In this document: positions 15,190-24,724 of the stretch, piece after piece | Numbering within the stretch: the stretch's first letter is position 1 | How the letters are laid out: each line of letters begins with the position of its first letter | Assembly (NCBI RefSeq): GCF_000237805.1 | Contig: NZ_CM001376.1 | Coordinates: forward strand, 543,010-607,009 | Reading direction: 5' to 3' | Length of the DNA: 64,000 bases | Origin: Jonquetella anthropi DSM 22815 | GTDB lineage: Bacteria; Synergistota; Synergistia; Synergistales; Dethiosulfovibrionaceae | Program-made: the position numbers and the translations under genes | The notes under the pieces: model-generated | Database searches by the model: none | What the model was told of the DNA's origin: nothing | The model's input: the letters and a program-made list of their open reading frames with translations, nothing else

Positions 15190-18100
15190 ATGGCAAAGAA
15201 ATGGAAGACCATGGATGGAAACACCGCTGCGGCGTACGTGAGCTACGCTTTTACCGAGGTGGCGGCTATCTATCCTATCACGCCGTCTTCGCCGATGGCT
15301 GAGTCTTGCGACGAGTGGGCAACGCAGGGGAAAAAGAACATTTTCGGGCGCATTCCTCAGATCTCTGAGCTTCAGTCCGAAGCCGGCGCGGCGGGGGCCG
15401 TGCACGGCTCTTTGACTGCCGGCTCTCTGACCACGACGTTTACCGCCTCTCAAGGACTTCTGCTCATGCTTCCCAACATGTTCAAGATCGCGGGCGAGCG
15501 GCTTCCCGGCGTGTTTGACGTGAGCGCCCGTGCGGTGGCGAGCCACGCTCTTTCGATCTTTGGCGACCACAGCGACGTGATGGCCTGCCGGAGTAGCGGG
15601 TTTGCCATGCTGGCGTCTGCCAGCGTTCAGGAGGTTATGGACCTGACCGCCGTGGCTCATCTGTCGGCGATCGAGGCCCGCGTTCCGTTTGTCAACTTCT
15701 TCGACGGTTTCAGAACGTCCCATGAGGTTCAGAAGATTGAGCTGATCGATTACGACGACTTGGCAAAGCTGGTCGACTGGGACGCTCTGGCCGAGTACAA
15801 GGAAAGCGCGCTGAACCCGGAGCGGGCCTACCAGAAAGGTATGGCTCAGAACCCGGATATCTTCTTCCAGAACCGCGAGGCCTGCAACCGGTTCTACGAC
15901 GGTCTGCCCCACGTGGTGGCCCGCTACATGGAAGAGATGAAGAAGATCACCGGCCGCGACTACCGGCCGTTCGTGTACTACGGCGACCCGGCTGCCGACC
16001 GTGTCATTGTCGCCATGGGCTCGATCTGCGAGGCCGCCCGCGAGACGGTCGACTACCTGCGGGCCAGAGGCGAGAAGGTCGGCTTGGTGGAAGTCCACCT
16101 GTACCGTCCCTTCAGCCCCGAATATTTCTTCGCCGTGCTGCCGGCAACCGTCCGTTCCATCGCCGTGCTTGACCGGACGAAGGAGCCCGGCGCCCTTGGC
16201 GAGCCGCTGTATCAGGACGTGTGCGCCCTGTTCAGCGAGCGCCCGGCGGACAAACGGCCTCTGATCGTCGGCGGCCGGTACGGATTGGGATCCAAGGACA
16301 CCACGCCGGGACAGGTCAAGGCCGCGTTCGACAACTTGGCGTCGTTCGAGCCGAAGAACCACTTCACGCTCGGCATCGTCGACGACGTGACGTTCCGTTC
16401 GCTTCCTTACGAGGAAATCGACGCTTCGGACGAGGGAACCATCTGCTGCAAGTTCTGGGGTATCGGCAGTGACGGGACCGTCGGCGCCAACAAGAACGCC
16501 ATCAAGATCATCGGCGACAACACGGACATGTACGCCCAGGGGTACTTCTCCTATGACTCGAAGAAGTCCGGCGGCGTGACCGTTTCTCACCTGCGGTTCG
16601 GCCACCACCCGATCCGCTCCACGTACCTCATCAGCGCCGCTGACTTCGTAGCCTGCCACAAGCAGGAGTACCTGCACCAGTATCAGGTTCTCCGCGGGCT
16701 GAAAAAGGGCGGCACCTTCCTGCTGAACACCCAGTGGGAGACGATGGAAGCCCTCGAAGCCAATATCCCGGGCAGCGTGAAGCGGTATCTGGCCGAGAAC
16801 AACATTTCCTTCTACACCATCAACGGCGTTGACCTGGCCGAGGAGGTTGGGCTGGGCAACCGCACCAACATGATCACCATGGCAGCCTTCTTCAAGCTCG
16901 CCAAGGTCATCCCTGAGGACGAAGCGGTTCGGCTGATGAAGGAAGCGATCGTCCATTCGTACGGCCGCAAGGGCGAGAAGATCGTCGCCATGAACAACGC
17001 GGCGGTGGACAAGGGCATTGGAGCCCTTCGCAAGATCGAGATCCCGGCCAGCTGGGCAACCGCTCCGATTGAGGAGAAGAAGTCTTCCGACGACGTGGAT
17101 CCGTTCTACGAGGCGGTCTGCGCTCCGATGAACGCCCAGGCGGGCGACGATCTGCCGGTCAGTTCGTTCGTTGGCTACGAGGACGGCCATATGCCCAACG
17201 GCATGTCCGCCTACAAAAAGCGCGGCGTGGCCGTCACCGTGCCTGCGTGGCTGAGCGACAAGTGCATTCAGTGTAACCAGTGCGCCATGGTCTGCCCGCA
17301 CGCGGCGATTCGGCCGGTATTGGCTGACGACGAGGAAATGAAGGACGCTCCGGCCGCCTTTAAGACCGTCGACGCCCGCGGCAAGGAGCTCGCCGGACTC
17401 AAGTTCCGCATGCAGGTCAGCCCGCTGGATTGCATGGGCTGCGGCAACTGCGCCGATATCTGCCCGGTCAAGGCCCTTGAAATGTCGCCGTTGGCGAGTC
17501 AGGTGGAGACCGAGGCGCCGAACTGGAATTTCGGCGTGGACGTGTCCGACAAGTCCTCTCTGATGAACGTGAAGACGCTGAAGGGCAGCCAGTTCGCCAA
17601 GCCCTACTTGGAGTTCTCCGGCGCCTGCGCCGGCTGCGGCGAGACGCCGTACGCCAAGCTGGTCACCCAGCTGTTCGGCGATCGAATGATCATTGCCAAC
17701 GCGACCGGCTGCTCGTCCATTTGGGGCGGTTCCGCGCCCAGCACGCCGTACTGCACCAACGATATGGGACAGGGCCCCGCTTGGGCGAACTCCCTGTTTG
17801 AGGATAACGCCGAGTACGGCTACGGCATGAGCCTGTCGCTGGAAAACGCTCGTCACGACCTGATCGACAACGTTGAAAAACTGCTGGCGCTGGAGAACCT
17901 GCCGGAAGACGTCCGGGCGGCTCTGGCCCACTGGATGGAAGTCAAAGACGACGGCAGCGCTTCCAAGGAAGCGTCCGAGGGCGTTTTTGCCGTGATCGGC
18001 CGGGATATGGGCTCTGACGAGGGCAACGCCCTGATGGACCGGGTGGCTGAGCTTCAGGAGCACTTGATCAAGAAGTCCGTCTGGATCTTCGGCGGCGACG

Positions 18101-18744
18101 GCTGGGCATACGACATCGGTTTCGGTGGTTTGGACCACGTGTTGGCGTCCGGCGCCGACGTGAACGTGATGGTGTTCGACACGGAAGTGTACTCCAACAC
18201 CGGCGGTCAGTCCTCCAAGTCGACTCCCACCGCGGCCGTGGCAAAGTTTGCCGCCGGCGGCAAGCGGATCACCAAGAAGGACCTGGGCCGCATCGCCATG
18301 ACCTACGGGTACGTGTACGTGGCGCAGGTGGCCATGGGAGCCGATAAGAACCAGCTGATCAAGGCCGTCACCGAGGCTGAGGCATATCACGGGCCGTCCC
18401 TGATCATCTGCTACGCCCCCTGCATCAACCACGGCATCAAGGTCGGCATGGGCCACAGCCAGCTCCAGACCAAGAAGGCTGTCGAGGCCGGCTACTGGCA
18501 CCTGTACCGGTACAACCCGCTGCTTGAGGAGCAGGGCAAGAATCCGTTCATCCTCGATTCCAAGCAGCCCAAGGCGTCGTTCCGCGACTTCCTGATGAGC
18601 GAAGTTCGCTACACGTCGCTGATGAAGACCAACCCGGCGATGGCCGAAGAGCTCTTCGTCCGGGCAGAAGCGGACGCCAAGCGCCGCTATCAGATTTACA
18701 AGGCTCTGGCTGAAGCTCCGGCTATTCCGGCGGAAGCCGAGTAG
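15190..18744 (+). CDS. nifJ: Pyruvate:ferredoxin (flavodoxin) oxidoreductase, single-chain
   Basis: Oxidatively decarboxylates pyruvate to acetyl-CoA and reduces ferredoxin; the core step of anaerobic pyruvate catabolism. The 1184-residue chain fuses all domains. The N-terminal pyruvate-binding domain has YPITPSSPMAE. An 8Fe ferredoxin domain carries CIQCNQCAMVCPH and CMGCGNCADICPV around residues 690-760, and a further cluster lies near CAGCGETPY. The C-terminal thiamine-diphosphate domain has GDGWAYDIGFGGLDHVLASG and the EVYSNTGGQSSKSTP loop. Start ATG follows AAGGGGG. Monocistronic with its own promoter and terminator. The near-full-length antisense frame is a codon-bias shadow. Confidence 0.97.
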   Translation: MAKKWKTMDGNTAAAYVSYAFTEVAAIYPITPSSPMAESCDEWATQGKKNIFGRIPQISELQSEAGAAGAVHGSLTAGSLTTTFTASQGLLLMLPNMFKIAGERLPGVFDVSARAVASHALSIFGDHSDVMACRSSGFAMLASASVQEVMDLTAVAHLSAIEARVPFVNFFDGFRTSHEVQKIELIDYDDLAKLVDWDALAEYKESALNPERAYQKGMAQNPDIFFQNREACNRFYDGLPHVVARYMEEMKKITGRDYRPFVYYGDPAADRVIVAMGSICEAARETVDYLRARGEKVGLVEVHLYRPFSPEYFFAVLPATVRSIAVLDRTKEPGALGEPLYQDVCALFSERPADKRPLIVGGRYGLGSKDTTPGQVKAAFDNLASFEPKNHFTLGIVDDVTFRSLPYEEIDASDEGTICCKFWGIGSDGTVGANKNAIKIIGDNTDMYAQGYFSYDSKKSGGVTVSHLRFGHHPIRSTYLISAADFVACHKQEYLHQYQVLRGLKKGGTFLLNTQWETMEALEANIPGSVKRYLAENNISFYTINGVDLAEEVGLGNRTNMITMAAFFKLAKVIPEDEAVRLMKEAIVHSYGRKGEKIVAMNNAAVDKGIGALRKIEIPASWATAPIEEKKSSDDVDPFYEAVCAPMNAQAGDDLPVSSFVGYEDGHMPNGMSAYKKRGVAVTVPAWLSDKCIQCNQCAMVCPHAAIRPVLADDEEMKDAPAAFKTVDARGKELAGLKFRMQVSPLDCMGCGNCADICPVKALEMSPLASQVETEAPNWNFGVDVSDKSSLMNVKTLKGSQFAKPYLEFSGACAGCGETPYAKLVTQLFGDRMIIANATGCSSIWGGSAPSTPYCTNDMGQGPAWANSLFEDNAEYGYGMSLSLENARHDLIDNVEKLLALENLPEDVRAALAHWMEVKDDGSASKEASEGVFAVIGRDMGSDEGNALMDRVAELQEHLIKKSVWIFGGDGWAYDIGFGGLDHVLASGADVNVMVFDTEVYSNTGGQSSKSTPTAAVAKFAAGGKRITKKDLGRIAMTYGYVYVAQVAMGADKNQLIKAVTEAEAYHGPSLIICYAPCINHGIKVGMGHSQLQTKKAVEAGYWHLYRYNPLLEEQGKNPFILDSKQPKASFRDFLMSEVRYTSLMKTNPAMAEELFVRAEADAKRRYQIYKALAEAPAIPAEAE

Positions 18745-18759
18745 TTTCACCGTCGTTCA

Positions 18760-18789
18760 GGGAGCTGGCATGCGCCGGCTCCCTTTTTT
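18760..18789 (+). terminator. Terminator of nifJ
   Basis: Ten-pair stem GGGAGCTGGC/GCCGGCTCCC (one G-T pair), ATGC loop, then six T. Confidence 0.92.
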
Positions 18790-18829
18790 CGTCTGTCCCA
18801 GGCCGGTCGGCGGAAAGGACTGATACGAT

Positions 18830-20089
18830 ATGACGCTCTCTGCGGTCGAAAAATTTCGGGCCGCCGCCCGTCGGGACGGCTGGCTTGGTCAGCCGTTGGC
18901 TGTTGCCGTTTCCGGCGGCGGCGACTCGATGGGGCTGCTCTGGTTGTGCCTCGCGTCAGGGCTCCGTCCGTGCGCGGCCATTCACCTCGATCACGGGCTC
19001 AGGCCGTCGTCGGCGGACGAGCGCCGGTTCGTTGAGGAAACCTGCGGCCGTCTTGGCCTGCCGTTTTTTTGGAAGAGAATCGACGCGGCGTCCCGGCGGC
19101 TTCAGGGCGAGAGCGTTGAGGTGGCGTGCCGTCGGGAGCGGTACGCCTTTTTGAGGGAGGCCGCCCAGTCGGCCGGAGCAAGCGTCGTCGCGTTGGCTCA
19201 CACGGCGGACGATCAGGCTGAAACCGTCTTGATGAACATCTGCCGGGGCTGCGGCCTTTGGGGGCTGGCGGGCATTCCCCGCCGACGGGGCATGTGGGTC
19301 CGGCCTGTGCTGGACTTTCGCCGTGACGAGCTGCGTGACTTGCTGAAAGACGCCGGGTGGACGTGGGTGGAGGACGAGAGCAACAGCGACCGTCGGTATA
19401 CCCGCAACAGGGTCAGAGCCGATTTGCTGCCCGAACTGGAGCGACAGGTCGGCGCGGGCGCGGCAGTCCATTTGGCAGCCCTGGCCCAAGAGGCGTGGGA
19501 AGCCCGAAGCGATGAGAACGTCCTGATGACGTCGCTTTTGGCAGGGGCGAGCCGATTGGCCCCTGAGCCGTTTCAAAAGGTATCGCTGAAACGCCTCCGG
19601 CTTTTGAGCGACGGGCTCATCGCCCGGCTGCTGCGCCATCTGTCCGCCCAAAACGGCGGTGCGGCGCCATCCCGCCGACGGATGGATGACCTGACAGGAC
19701 TGGTCCGGCGGTCCGGCCGGTGGACTTTTCAGTGGGATCGGCACCACGACCTGACGGCCCGGGATGGGCATCTCTTTTGGGGGCCGTCGTCCGAACGGGT
19801 CATTCAGACCGTTGAGGTCAGCGAGCGAGCAGATTGGGGCGGCTGGGACGTCTCCTTCGTGTCGGGGCCTATGGGGCCATGGGACTTGAACGTGCCGGTC
19901 GGACGGATCTGCTTGTCCCGGAAGCCCGGAGACTGGACGGCCGACTTTCTGCCCGCTGTCTTGGTCAATGGGGCGGTTTTTGCCCAATCCACCGAATATG
20001 GGTGGGAAGTTCGCTCAAGTGGTGTAGAATATAAAAATCTGAGAGTGTTGCACTTTACGCCGCACGAGGCTGTCGGAGGACGATCATGA
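18830..20089 (+). CDS. tilS: tRNA(Ile)-lysidine synthetase
   Basis: Converts C34 of tRNA-Ile(CAU) to lysidine so that it reads AUA. The 419-residue protein has the PP-loop ATPase motif AVSGGGDSMGLL at residues 26-37, the LDHGLR motif, and the LAHTADDQAETVLMNICRGCG segment. The C-terminal substrate-binding part ends EVRSSGVEYKNLRVLHFTP. AAAGGA lies ten bases before the ATG. First gene of the widely conserved tilS-hpt-ftsH unit; its stop overlaps the hpt start as ATGA. Confidence 0.93.
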   Translation: MTLSAVEKFRAAARRDGWLGQPLAVAVSGGGDSMGLLWLCLASGLRPCAAIHLDHGLRPSSADERRFVEETCGRLGLPFFWKRIDAASRRLQGESVEVACRRERYAFLREAAQSAGASVVALAHTADDQAETVLMNICRGCGLWGLAGIPRRRGMWVRPVLDFRRDELRDLLKDAGWTWVEDESNSDRRYTRNRVRADLLPELERQVGAGAAVHLAALAQEAWEARSDENVLMTSLLAGASRLAPEPFQKVSLKRLRLLSDGLIARLLRHLSAQNGGAAPSRRRMDDLTGLVRRSGRWTFQWDRHHDLTARDGHLFWGPSSERVIQTVEVSERADWGGWDVSFVSGPMGPWDLNVPVGRICLSRKPGDWTADFLPAVLVNGAVFAQSTEYGWEVRSSGVEYKNLRVLHFTPHEAVGGRS

Positions 20090-20637
20090 CGTATCAGATA
20101 GGCGAGGTTCTTTTTTCTGAGGAACAGATACGCAAGCGCGTTAGCGAGCTGGGCCGTGAAATTAGTCGGAAGTACTGTGGCAAAGGGCTCACGGTGATTG
20201 GTATTCTGCGTGGAGCGGCGATTTTCATGTCCGATATCGTCCGAGCGATTGACCCATCGGTGAACGTGGCCATGGAGTTCATGCGGGTGTCGTCCTATGG
20301 GAACGGCACGGACAGCTCTGGGGAAGTGAAAATTCTCCAAGACCTCGAGAATCCGGTGAAGGGCAGGAATCTTCTGGTCGTGGAAGATATTCTCGACAGC
20401 GGCTGGACGCTTCATCGGCTGAAGGAATACCTTCTTCAGCGGGAGCCTGCGTCTCTTGAGATCTGCGTTCTGCTCAGCAAGCCCGAGCGGCGCCAGGTGG
20501 AAGTCGACGTGGACTACTGCGGCTTTGTCATTCCCGATAAATTTGTCATAGGGTACGGATTGGACTACGCGGAGCAGTGGCGCCATCTGCCGGCGATTCA
20601 CATAGCCAAACCGGTGGAAGAGGCGCCCGGCCGATAG
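20086..20637 (+). CDS. hpt: Hypoxanthine phosphoribosyltransferase
   Basis: Purine salvage enzyme forming IMP or GMP from hypoxanthine or guanine and PRPP. The 183-residue protein has the GIRGAA-like substrate loop (IGILRGAAIFM), the flexible loop SYGNGTDSSGEV, and the PRPP-binding motif LLVVEDILDSGWTL with acidic pair. DKFVIGYGLDYAEQWRHLP is the family C-terminal purine-binding segment. Translationally coupled to tilS; in Bacillus the same pair is followed by ftsH, as here. Confidence 0.94.
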   Translation: MTYQIGEVLFSEEQIRKRVSELGREISRKYCGKGLTVIGILRGAAIFMSDIVRAIDPSVNVAMEFMRVSSYGNGTDSSGEVKILQDLENPVKGRNLLVVEDILDSGWTLHRLKEYLLQREPASLEICVLLSKPERRQVEVDVDYCGFVIPDKFVIGYGLDYAEQWRHLPAIHIAKPVEEAPGR

Positions 20638-20673
20638 ACGGCCGGCGGGAAAGCTCCTTGAGGAGGCGTATCT

Positions 20674-22611
20674 GTGCGGAAGATATTTAAGAACCTCGGC
20701 CTGTATCTCATACTCATCGTTCTGGTCGTCAGCTTGGCCAGTTCGTTGATGACGCCGTCCGGCGATCTGGCCGGGCAGAAAGCTAAAGAGCTTTCCTACA
20801 GCCAACTGGTCGCGGCCATCGACGCGGGACGCGTGAAAAACGTGACCGTCGGAGACCTGACCGCGCAGGGGGCCCTGTCGGACGGGACGTCCTTCACCTC
20901 GGCGATCGTCGGGGAAAAGGACTTAGCCAACCGGGCGCTTGAAAAAGGCGCCGACGTGAAGGTGGCGCTGCCCGAACCGACGCCGTGGTGGATGACTCTC
21001 GCGTCGTCGCTGCTGCCGACGTTGCTGCTCATCGGCGTGTGGATTTTCTTTCTCCGGGGCATGCAGGGCGGCGGAAAGGTGATGAACTTCGCCAAGAACA
21101 AGGCGAAGATGTTCATCGACAACCGGCCGAAGGTTTCTTTCGTCGATGTTGCCGGCTGCGACGAGGCGAAAGAGGAGCTAAAGGAAGTCGTCGATTACCT
21201 TCGTCAGCCTGACCGGTTCACCGCGCTGGGGGCAAAAGTTCCCCGCGGCGTGCTCCTTCTGGGCCAGCCGGGAACGGGGAAAACGCTTCTGGCCCGAGCC
21301 TGCGCCGGCGAGGCGGACGTGCCGTTTTTCAGTACTACCGGCTCTGACTTTGTCGAAATGTTCGTCGGCGTCGGAGCCTCCCGGGTCAGAGACCTGTTCG
21401 ATCAGGCTCGGAAGCACCAGCCCTGCATCGTGTTCATCGACGAAATCGACGCCGTCGGACGTCAGCGCGGCGCCGGTCTCGGCGGCGGTCACGACGAGCG
21501 GGAGCAGACGCTGAACCAGCTGCTCGTCGAGATGGACGGCTTTGATGATAAGGGCGGCATCATTCTCATCGCCGCCACGAACCGGCCGGATGTGCTCGAT
21601 CCGGCGCTGCTTCGTCCCGGGCGGTTTGATCGGCATATCGTCGTCGACGCGCCGGACGTGAAGGGTCGGGAAGAGATCCTGAAGGTCCACGTGAAGAACA
21701 AGAAGCTGGGCGCCGACGTGAACTTGGAGACGCTGGCCAAGCGGACGCCCGGATTTGTTGGAGCGGACTTGGCGAATTTGGTCAACGAGGCCGCGCTGCT
21801 GGCGGCTCGGGCAGGCAAGGCGGAGATATCCATGGCCGAGCTCGAAGAGGGCATCGACCGGTCGATCGCCGGGCCGGAGCGCAAGAGCCGGGTCATCAAC
21901 GACAAAGAGCGCCGGATCATCGCCTACCACGAGACAGGCCACGCGCTTGTGGCACATTACCTGCCCGGAAGCGACCCGGTGCACAAGATATCGATTATCC
22001 CGCGAGGCGCCGCCGCGCTGGGCTACACGCTCCAGCTGCCGACGGAGGACCGCTTCTTGGCCTCTCAGTCCGAGCTGATGAACGAGGTCTGTATTTTGCT
22101 CTCCGGCCGCGCCTCCGAACGGCTCGTCTTCGGCGACGTGACGACCGGCGCCAGCAACGACCTGCAGCGGGCCACTAAGATAGCCCGCGACATGGTCACC
22201 CAGTACGGCATGAGCGACTTGGGGCTGGTGGTGCTCGGACGGCCCAAACATGAGGTGTTCTTAGGCCGTGACTTGGGCGAAGACAGGAACTACAGCGACC
22301 ACATGGCTCAGGAGATCGACCGGACCGTCAGCCGAATCGTGGCCGAAGCGTTTGACAAGGTGACGAAGATCCTGACCGAACATCGGGATCAGCTGGACTT
22401 GGTCTCCAAAACGCTTCTGGAACGGGAGATCATCGACGCCGACGAGTTCGCGGTTCTGCTGGGAGAAAAGCCCGAAACCCCGAAGGAGGAAGCAGAAGCC
22501 GCGCCCTCTGCCGACGAGCCGGCGGCGGATTCGGAAAGCCGTCCCCAACCCTCGGCGGCAGAACAGGAAGCCGGAGCCGAAACCGACGGAAAAACTGACA
22601 GCGACGAATGA
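20674..22611 (+). CDS. ftsH: ATP-dependent zinc metalloprotease FtsH
   Basis: Membrane-anchored AAA+ protease for quality control of membrane and short-lived proteins. The 645-residue protein has TM1 at about 7-27, a periplasmic loop, and TM2 at about 108-127. The AAA module carries [12 protein letters not shown] (Walker A), [11 protein letters not shown] (Walker B), [17 protein letters not shown] (second region of homology) and the central-pore [10 protein letters not shown]. The zinc site is HETGH near residue 420. The last 50 residues are Glu/Pro/Ala-rich and probably disordered. Start is GTG with GAGGAGG seven bases upstream. Confidence 0.96.
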   Translation: MRKIFKNLGLYLILIVLVVSLASSLMTPSGDLAGQKAKELSYSQLVAAIDAGRVKNVTVGDLTAQGALSDGTSFTSAIVGEKDLANRALEKGADVKVALPEPTPWWMTLASSLLPTLLLIGVWIFFLRGMQGGGKVMNFAKNKAKMFIDNRPKVSFVDVAGCDEAKEELKEVVDYLRQPDRFTALGAKVPRGVLLLGQPGTGKTLLARACAGEADVPFFSTTGSDFVEMFVGVGASRVRDLFDQARKHQPCIVFIDEIDAVGRQRGAGLGGGHDEREQTLNQLLVEMDGFDDKGGIILIAATNRPDVLDPALLRPGRFDRHIVVDAPDVKGREEILKVHVKNKKLGADVNLETLAKRTPGFVGADLANLVNEAALLAARAGKAEISMAELEEGIDRSIAGPERKSRVINDKERRIIAYHETGHALVAHYLPGSDPVHKISIIPRGAAALGYTLQLPTEDRFLASQSELMNEVCILLSGRASERLVFGDVTTGASNDLQRATKIARDMVTQYGMSDLGLVVLGRPKHEVFLGRDLGEDRNYSDHMAQEIDRTVSRIVAEAFDKVTKILTEHRDQLDLVSKTLLEREIIDADEFAVLLGEKPETPKEEAEAAPSADEPAADSESRPQPSAAEQEAGAETDGKTDSDE

Positions 22612-22619
22612 AGAAAACG

Positions 22620-22651
22620 CGACAAGGGCGAGGGGATTCTCGCCCTTGTCG
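22620..22651 (+). terminator. Hairpin after ftsH
   Basis: Perfect 13-bp stem CGACAAGGGCGAG (22620-22632 with 22639-22651) but no T-run afterwards, so termination may be partial; 27 bases before uvrB. Confidence 0.6.
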
Positions 22652-22678
22652 TCGTATTGAGCGAAAGGAGGCCGTGCC

Positions 22679-24724
22679 GTGGAAGAGAACGCGTTCCGCC
22701 TTCAGGCTCCTTGGCCTCCGGCCGGCGACCAGCCTGGGGCCATTTCTCGCCTGACCGAAGGGCTCCTCAGGGGCGATCGGTGTCAGACGCTGCTCGGCGT
22801 GACGGGAAGCGGCAAAACGTTCACCGTGGCGAGCGTGATACAGAACTTTCAAAGGCCGACGCTCGTGCTGGCTCACAACAAGACCTTGGCCGCCCAGCTC
22901 TACAGCGAGTTCAAGGGTTTTTTCCCCGACAACGCGGTTCACTACTTCGTCAGCTACTACGACTACTACCAGCCGGAAGCCTACTTGCCCGGCTCAGACG
23001 TGTACATCGAAAAGGACGCGTCGATCAACGACCAGATCGAGCGAATGCGCCTCGCCACGACGAAGTCGCTCATCGAGCGTCGGGACGTCATCGTGGTGGC
23101 CAGCGTGTCGTGCATCTACGGCATGGGCAAGCGGGAGAACTATGAGGACGCGGTCGTCTCCTTCTCGGTGGGCGAGCGGTGGAAGCGCCGAGCGTTCCTC
23201 GAAAGCCTGATGAAAAGCTACTACGAGCGGAACGATTTGGACCTGTCGCCCGGCAAGTTCCGCGTCCGGGGCGACGTGGTTGAGCTCTATCCGGTCTACA
23301 GCGACAAGAGCCTTCGCTTCTCGTTTTTCGACGAGGAACTCGAGTCCATCGACGAGGTGGAGCCCATCAGCGGCAAGACTGTGGCTCGGCGGGAACGGGT
23401 TTCCGTCTTCCCGGCTCAGCACTACGTCACCAGCGACAACGCGGTGGCCGAGGCCATGGTCAAGATTCGCGCCGAGCTGGAAGAACGGCTCGAGTTCTTT
23501 CGGTCTCAGAAGAGTTTTCTCGAGGCCCAGCGGCTCGAAAGCCGGACCAAATACGACATGGAAATGCTGGCCGAGGCCGGCTACTGTTCGGGCATTGAAA
23601 ACTACTCCCGGTACTTGGACGGCCGGGAAGCCGGCGAACAGCCGGGGACGCTTTTGGACTTTTTCCCGCCCGACTTCCTGATGGTGGTGGACGAGTCGCA
23701 CATCACCCTGCCGCAGGTCCGCGGCATGTTCAACGGCGACCGGGCCAGAAAAGAAGTGCTGGTCGAACACGGGTTCCGTCTGCCGTCGTGTCTGGACAAC
23801 CGGCCGCTCAAGTGGAACGAGTTTGAGAACTTCATGCAGCGGGTCATCTGCTGTTCTGCCACGCCCGGCGACTGGGAGATTCAGCGGTCGTCGCAGGTGG
23901 TCGAACAGGTGATACGCCCCACCGGCGTGGTGGACCCCGAGGTCTTTGTCCGTCCGGCGAGCGGTCAGGTGGACGACCTGTTGGACGAAATAGCCCGGGC
24001 CACAGAGGCCGGCGGGCGCGTCCTCGTCACCACGCTCACAAAAAAAATGGCCGAGGACTTGGCCGAATACGCCGGCAAACTGGGCGTCAAGGCCAAGTAC
24101 ATTCATTCCGAGCTGGACGCGTTCGAGCGGGCGGACTTAATCAGGGAGCTTCGGGAAGGCTCGGTGGACGTGCTGGTTGGAATTAACCTGCTCCGCGAGG
24201 GTATCGACATGCCGGAAGTGACCCTTGTGGCGATACTGGACGCGGATCGGGAAGGGTTCCTTCGGTCATATCGGTCGCTGATCCAGATCATGGGACGGGC
24301 GGCCAGAAACACCGAAAGCCGGGTCATACTGTACGCCGACACTCAGACCGACAGCATTCGCCAGGCCTGTGCCGAGTCGTCCCGTCGCCGGCAGAAACAA
24401 TTGGAGTTCAACAAGGCCCATGGAATCGTCCCTCGGACGGTCTCCAAGAGCGTGTCGCGCTTGCTACCGGAGCTGGAATTTGAGGAGGCCCCTGAGGCGG
24501 CAGCCTCAAAGGCGGAAGAAGAGCAGATGGACTGCGCGACGATTGAAAAGCTCATGTGGGAGTCGGTGAAAAAACTGCAGTTTGAAAAAGCCGCCATGCT
24601 GAGAGACCGGCTGGCCGAACTGCGCAATCAAGAAATCGAAGCGGCCGGAAAACTCCGAGTCGCCTCGCCGAAAGGAAGAGGAACAAGTCGCCGTGACGGA
24701 TCACATCGTCATTCGAGGAGCTAA
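22679..24724 (+). CDS. uvrB: Excinuclease ABC subunit B
   Basis: Damage-verification helicase of nucleotide excision repair, 681 residues. Walker A GVTGSGKTFT near residue 40, beta-hairpin region YYQPEAYLPGSDVYIEKDASIND, DEXX-like VVDESHITLPQ, motif V/VI LREGIDMPEVTLVAILDADREGFLRS and QIMGRAARN, and a C-terminal UVR motif that contacts UvrC (TIEKLMWESVKKLQFEKAA). Start is GTG with GGAGG upstream. The last 32 bases overlap uvrA. uvrC is not in the window. Confidence 0.97.
   Translation: MEENAFRLQAPWPPAGDQPGAISRLTEGLLRGDRCQTLLGVTGSGKTFTVASVIQNFQRPTLVLAHNKTLAAQLYSEFKGFFPDNAVHYFVSYYDYYQPEAYLPGSDVYIEKDASINDQIERMRLATTKSLIERRDVIVVASVSCIYGMGKRENYEDAVVSFSVGERWKRRAFLESLMKSYYERNDLDLSPGKFRVRGDVVELYPVYSDKSLRFSFFDEELESIDEVEPISGKTVARRERVSVFPAQHYVTSDNAVAEAMVKIRAELEERLEFFRSQKSFLEAQRLESRTKYDMEMLAEAGYCSGIENYSRYLDGREAGEQPGTLLDFFPPDFLMVVDESHITLPQVRGMFNGDRARKEVLVEHGFRLPSCLDNRPLKWNEFENFMQRVICCSATPGDWEIQRSSQVVEQVIRPTGVVDPEVFVRPASGQVDDLLDEIARATEAGGRVLVTTLTKKMAEDLAEYAGKLGVKAKYIHSELDAFERADLIRELREGSVDVLVGINLLREGIDMPEVTLVAILDADREGFLRSYRSLIQIMGRAARNTESRVILYADTQTDSIRQACAESSRRRQKQLEFNKAHGIVPRTVSKSVSRLLPELEFEEAPEAAASKAEEEQMDCATIEKLMWESVKKLQFEKAAMLRDRLAELRNQEIEAAGKLRVASPKGRGTSRRDGSHRHSRS

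Noticed and set aside
15099-15302. Small plus-strand frame overlapping the nifJ start
   Set aside because: It starts within the promoter region and runs into nifJ out of frame; no ribosome-binding site or homology.
15172-18750. A 1192-codon open frame antisense to nifJ
   Set aside because: Nifj on the plus strand has all catalytic motifs; the antisense frame is a by-product of GC-rich codon use, with no ribosome-binding site or recognisable domain.
21178-24106. Long minus-strand frames opposite ftsH and uvrB
   Set aside because: Shadows of well-recognised plus-strand genes with no independent motif.
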